Assembly: GCA_050252415.1 (NCBI GenBank)
Contig: JBFWKZ010000084.1
Coordinates: 1 to 10,538, forward strand
Source: Heteroscillospira sp050252415
GTDB lineage: Bacteria; Bacillota; Clostridia; Oscillospirales; Oscillospiraceae
Reading direction: 5' to 3'
DNA length: 10,538 bases
The translations under genes and the position numbers were made by a program. Below, in pieces: positions 7,664 through 10,538 of the stretch; position 1 is the stretch's first letter; each line of letters begins with the position of its first letter. The notes beneath the pieces are model-generated. The model was not told the origin of the DNA, did no database searches, and saw only the letters and a program-made list of their open reading frames with translations.

Positions 7664-9064
7664 TCAGAACTTGAAATAAAGGAAAGGATTGTAGGTCCCG
7701 TCGACGATATAAGCGGTGGAAAGCAGGAACACGGCCACGATGAGAACCGGGGCGGCAATGCTCTGTATTTTGTCCGGCAGCTTGTGAAACAGCCTGGCTC
7801 CGAGTGGCGTGGCGGAGAGCATAGCAATAATAAATGTAACGGCGTAGGTACCCAGATAATAAAAATCACGCGGGGCTGACAGTCCGGCTTTGCCAAGGCC
7901 AAACATGGATGAAATATATATGCCGCACTTATCAAGCGTATCAAGCTGAAAAATGACCCAGCCGACAGCAACGATCAGTAGCGTATAGCCATGCGTCAGC
8001 CATGCCGGAGCCTTTTCAAGCCTTTTAAGTAAGAATACCTTTTCGATCATCAGAAACGCCGCATAGTACAGCCCCCAAAGCAGGAAAGTCCAGTTCGCGC
8101 CATGCCAGATACCGGTCAGGGCCCATACGATGAGAATATTCAGCAGCTGGCGCTTGAGGCCGCGCCGGTTGCCGCCCAATGGAATATACACATAGTCGCG
8201 AAACCACGTACCCAGGCTCATGTGCCATCTGCGCCAAAACTCTGTTACGCTTTTGGAGATATAGGGGTAGTTGAAGTTCTCATGAAATTCAAAGCCCAAC
8301 ATGCGGCCAAGCCCAATGGCCATGTCGGAATACCCTGAAAAATCGAAATATATCTGCAGCGTAAAAGCAATAATACCAAGCCATGAGCCCAAGACCGTCA
8401 GTTCTCCGGCCCCCGAAGCGCCATAAATGTCCCAGAGTGAGCCGATGTTATTGGCGATTAAAGCCTTTTTGGCAAGACCAATTGTAAATCGGCGAACACC
8501 GGAGGCAAATTGTTCAGCGCTCGAAGCGCGGAAATCGAGTTGATCGGAGATATCCTTATAGCGGACGATAGGACCGGCAATGAGCTGAGGGAAGAGCGCA
8601 ACGAATGTGCCGAAACTGATATAATTTTTCTGCACGGAGGCGTCGCCGCGATAGACGTCGATGGGATAGGACATCGTCTGGAAGGTGTAAAAGGAAATTC
8701 CTATGGGAAGCGCTATTCCCAAAGGCTCCAAGCCGGAGAAAATTGGAATGATCTTTAACGTCTCAATGATAAGATCAAAATACTTAAAGAATACCAGTAT
8801 GCCAAGGGTTATAACGGTATTGATGATGAGAAAAGTCTTTGCCTTCCTGTCGTCGGCACGGTATTTGTCTATGAAAATTCCGCTGACATAGTTCACGGTG
8901 ATGGAGACGAGCATGAGAATGATATAGACCGGCTCACCCCAACCGTAAAAGATGAGATTAACGATAAAAAGCCAGAGATTCCGCCATTTTACCGGTACGA
9001 TATAATAAACTGCCAGGACGACCGGCAGATACTTAAACAAAAATGGAATGCTCGAAAAGACCAT
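7664..9064 (-). CDS. MBOAT-family membrane O-acyltransferase (AlgI/DltB class)
   Basis: This 466-residue polytopic membrane protein has the usual length of AlgI-type acyltransferases and about ten hydrophobic helices. It moves acyl groups, usually acetyl, from a cytoplasmic donor across the membrane for attachment to a cell-surface polymer. Diagnostic segments are FPQLIAGPIVRY (158-169), DFSGYSDMAIG (241-251), a long conserved block WRRWHMSLGTWFRDYVYIPL (277-296), and IWHGANW (319-325) with the invariant catalytic His321. AGGAG (plus-strand 9073-9077) lies eight bases before the ATG, and a strong promoter precedes it. The DHHW protein downstream is its expected extracellular partner. D-alanyl transfer (DltB) is unlikely because no dltA, dltC or dltD gene is nearby. 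Alginate itself is not implied: this gene pair occurs widely in clostridia with other polymers. Confidence 0.92.
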   Translation of the reverse strand: MVFSSIPFLFKYLPVVLAVYYIVPVKWRNLWLFIVNLIFYGWGEPVYIILMLVSITVNYVSGIFIDKYRADDRKAKTFLIINTVITLGILVFFKYFDLIIETLKIIPIFSGLEPLGIALPIGISFYTFQTMSYPIDVYRGDASVQKNYISFGTFVALFPQLIAGPIVRYKDISDQLDFRASSAEQFASGVRRFTIGLAKKALIANNIGSLWDIYGASGAGELTVLGSWLGIIAFTLQIYFDFSGYSDMAIGLGRMLGFEFHENFNYPYISKSVTEFWRRWHMSLGTWFRDYVYIPLGGNRRGLKRQLLNILIVWALTGIWHGANWTFLLWGLYYAAFLMIEKVFLLKRLEKAPAWLTHGYTLLIVAVGWVIFQLDTLDKCGIYISSMFGLGKAGLSAPRDFYYLGTYAVTFIIAMLSATPLGARLFHKLPDKIQSIAAPVLIVAVFLLSTAYIVDGTYNPFLYFKF

Positions 9065-9093
9065 ACAGACAACTCCTGAATAAAATCCAGTTT

Positions 9094-9122
9094 ATTTTAC
9101 TTTATATATCGGCAAATATCAA
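9094..9122 (-). promoter_or_regulatory. Promoter of the MBOAT-DHHW operon
   Basis: Read on the minus strand, TTGATA (9117-9122) and TAAAAT (9094-9099) are separated by exactly 17 bases, each one mismatch from the sigma-A consensus. The element lies in the 73-base gap after the recombinase gene and leaves a short leader before the ribosome binding site. It indicates that the acylation pair is transcribed independently of the recombinase. Confidence 0.7.
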
Positions 9123-9137
9123 TGTTTTAGCGCAAAA

Positions 9138-10139
9138 TTACGATTTTTTTGCCTTAAATTTTGCAAGGGGGGTGGCCTGCGCAGCCATACGGAGTTCGGC
9201 ATTATCGACGTGTGTATAGATTTGCGTTGTATTGAGATGCTCATGTCCCAGGATTTCCTGAAGCGTCCGTACGTCGACGCCGTTTTGCAGCATAAGCGTC
9301 GCCGCAGTGTGGCGCAGTTTGTGTGAAGAATACTTCTCTGAGTCGAGGCCGGCCTTTAGCAAGGTATTCTTGACCATACTGTGTACGGTCTCACGGCTCA
9401 TACGCCTGCGGCGGTTTGAGAGAAACAGTGCGTTTTTATCCCTCGCCGCAATACCTTTGCGAATCAAGAGATAATCGTTTAAAGCTGAGATACAGCTGTC
9501 GTTCAAAAAAACAATGCGCTCTTTGTTGCCTTTACCGAGTACGCGGAGATGATCCGTACTTATGTCGCTTATGTTGAGCCCGATGATTTCAGAAATACGC
9601 AGTCCACAGTTGAGAAATATCGTCAGTATACAATAATCGCGCTCCTTGTTTTTTCCATCGACGGCATTTAAAAGCCGTACGCTTTCTTCAAGGCTTAGAT
9701 AGCGGGGGAGGGACTTTTTCACTTTTGGGGAATCAAGATCCTGAACGGGATTTTCCGTCAGGATTTTAGCTTTTTGCGTCAAATATTTGTAGTAGCTGCG
9801 GATCGTCGCAATCTTTCTGGCTCGTGTCGTTGCCGTCAGACCATATTCAATATCGTGAGAGCGCGCGTTTTTTATCCGGTCACGCGAGAGGTAAGCCAAA
9901 TAGCCGTAGATTTCGGAGAGGGTGACCATGGCGACAAACTTCTCGTCAACGTCCATAATAGATATTTCATCCATATCCGTATCGCGCTTAACCATGCCGC
10001 GTGATAGCTTCAAAAAACGAAAAAATGTCCGCAGGTCTAAAAAATATTCATCAACAGTCGCTTTGGAATGGCCTTTAATAGTCTCGTGATAGACTAAGAA
10101 GCTTTTGAGTATCTCAGGAGCTTCAGTACGGTAATCCAT
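9138..10139 (-). CDS. Tyrosine recombinase (XerC/XerD-like site-specific integrase)
   Basis: This 333-residue protein cuts and rejoins DNA through a 3'-phosphotyrosine intermediate. The N-terminal SAM-like core-binding domain covers roughly 5-125 (LKSFLVYHETIKGHSKATVD, then ATIRSYYKYL). It carries an extra segment of about 30 residues compared with E. coli XerC. The catalytic domain follows with every expected residue: Arg181 (CGLRISE), Lys203 in the beta-hairpin LGKGNKER, His273 and Arg276 (HKLRH), His299 (LGHEHL) and nucleophile Tyr308 (QIYTH). ATG 10139 is chosen because GGAGG lies seven bases upstream and a promoter precedes it; a TTG extension to 10235 would start within a palindrome. 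No transposase, excisionase, relaxase or phage gene is nearby. A chromosomal XerC/D-type housekeeping role is therefore at least as likely as a mobile-element integrase. Its target site is not known. Confidence 0.92.
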   Translation of the reverse strand: MDYRTEAPEILKSFLVYHETIKGHSKATVDEYFLDLRTFFRFLKLSRGMVKRDTDMDEISIMDVDEKFVAMVTLSEIYGYLAYLSRDRIKNARSHDIEYGLTATTRARKIATIRSYYKYLTQKAKILTENPVQDLDSPKVKKSLPRYLSLEESVRLLNAVDGKNKERDYCILTIFLNCGLRISEIIGLNISDISTDHLRVLGKGNKERIVFLNDSCISALNDYLLIRKGIAARDKNALFLSNRRRRMSRETVHSMVKNTLLKAGLDSEKYSSHKLRHTAATLMLQNGVDVRTLQEILGHEHLNTTQIYTHVDNAELRMAAQATPLAKFKAKKS

Positions 10140-10146
10140 AGAAACA

Positions 10147-10151
10147 CCTCC
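10147..10151 (-). promoter_or_regulatory. Ribosome binding site deciding the recombinase start
   Basis: On the minus strand GGAGG (part of TGGAGGTG) stands seven bases before ATG 10139. It is a near-perfect Shine-Dalgarno sequence, and it settles the start against the in-frame TTG further upstream at 10235. Confidence 0.8.
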
Positions 10152-10161
10152 AGTATTTGCT

Positions 10162-10191
10162 ATTGTAGCAGAGAAGCATAGGGCTTGTCCA
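10162..10191 (-). promoter_or_regulatory. Promoter of the tyrosine recombinase gene
   Basis: On the minus strand TGGACA (10186-10191) and TACAAT (10162-10167) are separated by 18 bases. Each hexamer is one mismatch from consensus. Transcription would begin about 15 bases before the start codon, just ahead of the ribosome binding site, which supports ATG 10139 as the start. Confidence 0.65.
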
Positions 10192-10207
10192 GAGGAGATA
10201 GCAAAAT

Positions 10208-10237
10208 AATTGAACAAAATAAAAATTTTGTTCAATT
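10208..10237. repeat. Perfect 13-bp inverted repeat upstream of the recombinase gene
   Basis: AATTGAACAAAAT (10208-10220) and ATTTTGTTCAATT (10225-10237) are exact reverse complements around a four-base A-tract. It lies 16 bases upstream of the recombinase -35 element and 18 bases beyond the stop of the small membrane gene. It could be a weak terminator for the small genes, an operator, or a binding or crossover site for the recombinase itself, since tyrosine recombinase sites are pairs of inverted arms. The stem is AT-rich, so a terminator would be weak. Confidence 0.6.
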
Positions 10238-10255
10238 CGATGGAGGCCGCTTTTA

Positions 10256-10354
10256 CTAATCCCGATCATCAAGAGATTTTATATAAAGATAAAATGCAAA
10301 TATAAGCACCAAAAACGTATATACACAAAAGACCTTAAAAACCAAATCAATCAT
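10256..10354 (-). CDS. Small single-pass membrane protein (32 residues), unknown
   Basis: A short frame encodes a protein beginning MIDLVFKVFC and ending YIKSLDDRD. A continuous hydrophobic stretch at about 5-25 is followed by a charged tail, as expected for a one-helix membrane protein with its C-terminus probably in the cytoplasm. The binding site GAGGT (plus-strand 10363-10367) lies eight bases before the ATG, inside the last codons of the upstream coiled-coil gene. Only one base separates that gene's stop from this start, so the two are probably translated together. I do not recognise the family. The frame is short and chance cannot be excluded, but the ribosome binding site, the coupling and the clean membrane helix all point to a real gene. 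Confidence 0.55.
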   Translation of the reverse strand: MIDLVFKVFCVYTFLVLIFAFYLYIKSLDDRD

Positions 10355-10355
10355 A

Positions 10356-10538
10356 TCATTTTACCTCAATCAAAGCAACAACAGCATCAACCAATGGTTT
10401 AAGTCGTGTATCAACGTCCTGCATAGAACGTACTTTCTTTTGAAGCCGCCGCCGCTGATCATTAAGGTCTGCTATGTATGCGTGTATCTGCTGGGCCTCG
10501 GCCCTAAGCTCGTCCTGCCGCCGAAAACAATCCAAAAC
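10356..10538 (-). CDS. C-terminal part of a charged, coiled-coil-like protein (cut by window edge)
   Basis: The frame is open from the right edge of the window to a TGA at 10356-10358, giving the last 60 residues; the start lies outside. The visible part is rich in Arg, Gln, Asp, Glu and Leu (for example RRQDELRAEAQQ and NDQRRRLQKKVR). Spaced hydrophobic residues suggest a helical coiled coil. It ends with a more hydrophobic helix (LKPLVDAVVALIEVK). No known family is recognised. Because it directly precedes, and is probably coupled to, the small membrane protein, the two may act as a pair. A phage or structural small protein and a housekeeping scaffold are both possible. Confidence 0.6.
   Translation of the reverse strand, partial: VLDCFRRQDELRAEAQQIHAYIADLNDQRRRLQKKVRSMQDVDTRLKPLVDAVVALIEVK

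Noticed and set aside
7624..7971. Open frame of 115 codons on the minus strand overlapping the MBOAT and DHHW junction
   Set aside because: It is a different frame of the same strand across two well-supported genes. Its translation is low-complexity, with no motif or binding site.
10140..10235. N-terminal extension of the recombinase from a TTG at 10235
   Set aside because: The extension starts inside the palindrome, crosses the promoter elements and lacks a binding site, while ATG 10139 has a near-perfect one.
10208..10237. Possible LexA (DinR) box, because the palindrome contains GAAC and GTTC
   Set aside because: The two half-sites are 14 bases apart, whereas the Bacillota LexA box has GAAC and GTTC separated by four bases.
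9138..10538. Integrated phage or integrative conjugative element marked by the recombinase
   Set aside because: There is no tRNA, att-like direct repeat, excisionase, relaxase, terminase or transposase in the window, and the neighbours look like ordinary chromosomal genes.

Overview
The window most resembles the chromosome of an anaerobic Bacillota (Clostridia, perhaps an Oscillospirales-type gut or sediment bacterium). This is inferred from strong GGAGG-type ribosome binding sites, sigma-A-like promoters, a lipoprotein TRAP receptor with a Ser/Thr-rich tether, an AlgI/DHHW acylation pair and a clostridial-looking XerC/D-type recombinase. No rRNA, tRNA, CRISPR array or insertion sequence was seen. 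Genus-level identity cannot be read from the sequence.

Left part (about 1-6511, plus strand): five closely spaced genes form what looks like one uptake-and-catabolism operon. In order they are an HpcH/HpaI-family class II aldolase (189-950), a D-2-hydroxyacid dehydrogenase (1025-2044), a TAXI-type TRAP substrate-binding lipoprotein (2080-3141), a fused small/large-subunit TRAP permease (3207-5177) and a URO-D-like TIM-barrel protein of unknown function (5193-6473). The likely logic is high-affinity import of a carboxylated substrate, retro-aldol cleavage to pyruvate (or a relative) plus an aldehyde, and NAD(H)-linked interconversion of a 2-keto and a 2-hydroxy acid. The URO-D-like protein supplies an unassigned step. 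The leader (1-188) carries a possible promoter and two inverted repeats. A perfect 9-bp hairpin sits between the receptor and permease genes. A perfect 11-bp hairpin at 6483-6511 closes the operon and probably serves both strands.

Middle part (6533-9122, minus strand): an MBOAT O-acyltransferase (AlgI/DltB class) is followed, with coupled translation, by a DHHW (AlgJ/AlgX-like SGNH) protein. A good TTGATA-17-TAAAAT promoter precedes the pair. Together they should O-acylate (probably O-acetylate) an extracellular polymer.

Right part (9138-10538, minus strand): a complete tyrosine recombinase with all catalytic residues follows a TGGACA-18-TACAAT promoter and a 13-bp perfect inverted repeat. 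Upstream of it lie two small genes that are easy to miss. One is the C-terminal 60 residues of a charged, coiled-coil-like protein that runs off the window edge. The other is a 32-residue single-pass membrane protein whose start lies one base beyond that gene's stop.

The most interesting points are the unassigned aldolase/dehydrogenase/TAXI-TRAP/URO-D-like catabolic operon, the small membrane protein coupled to a coiled-coil gene, and the long palindrome beside the recombinase. None is shown to be a new system by sequence alone.
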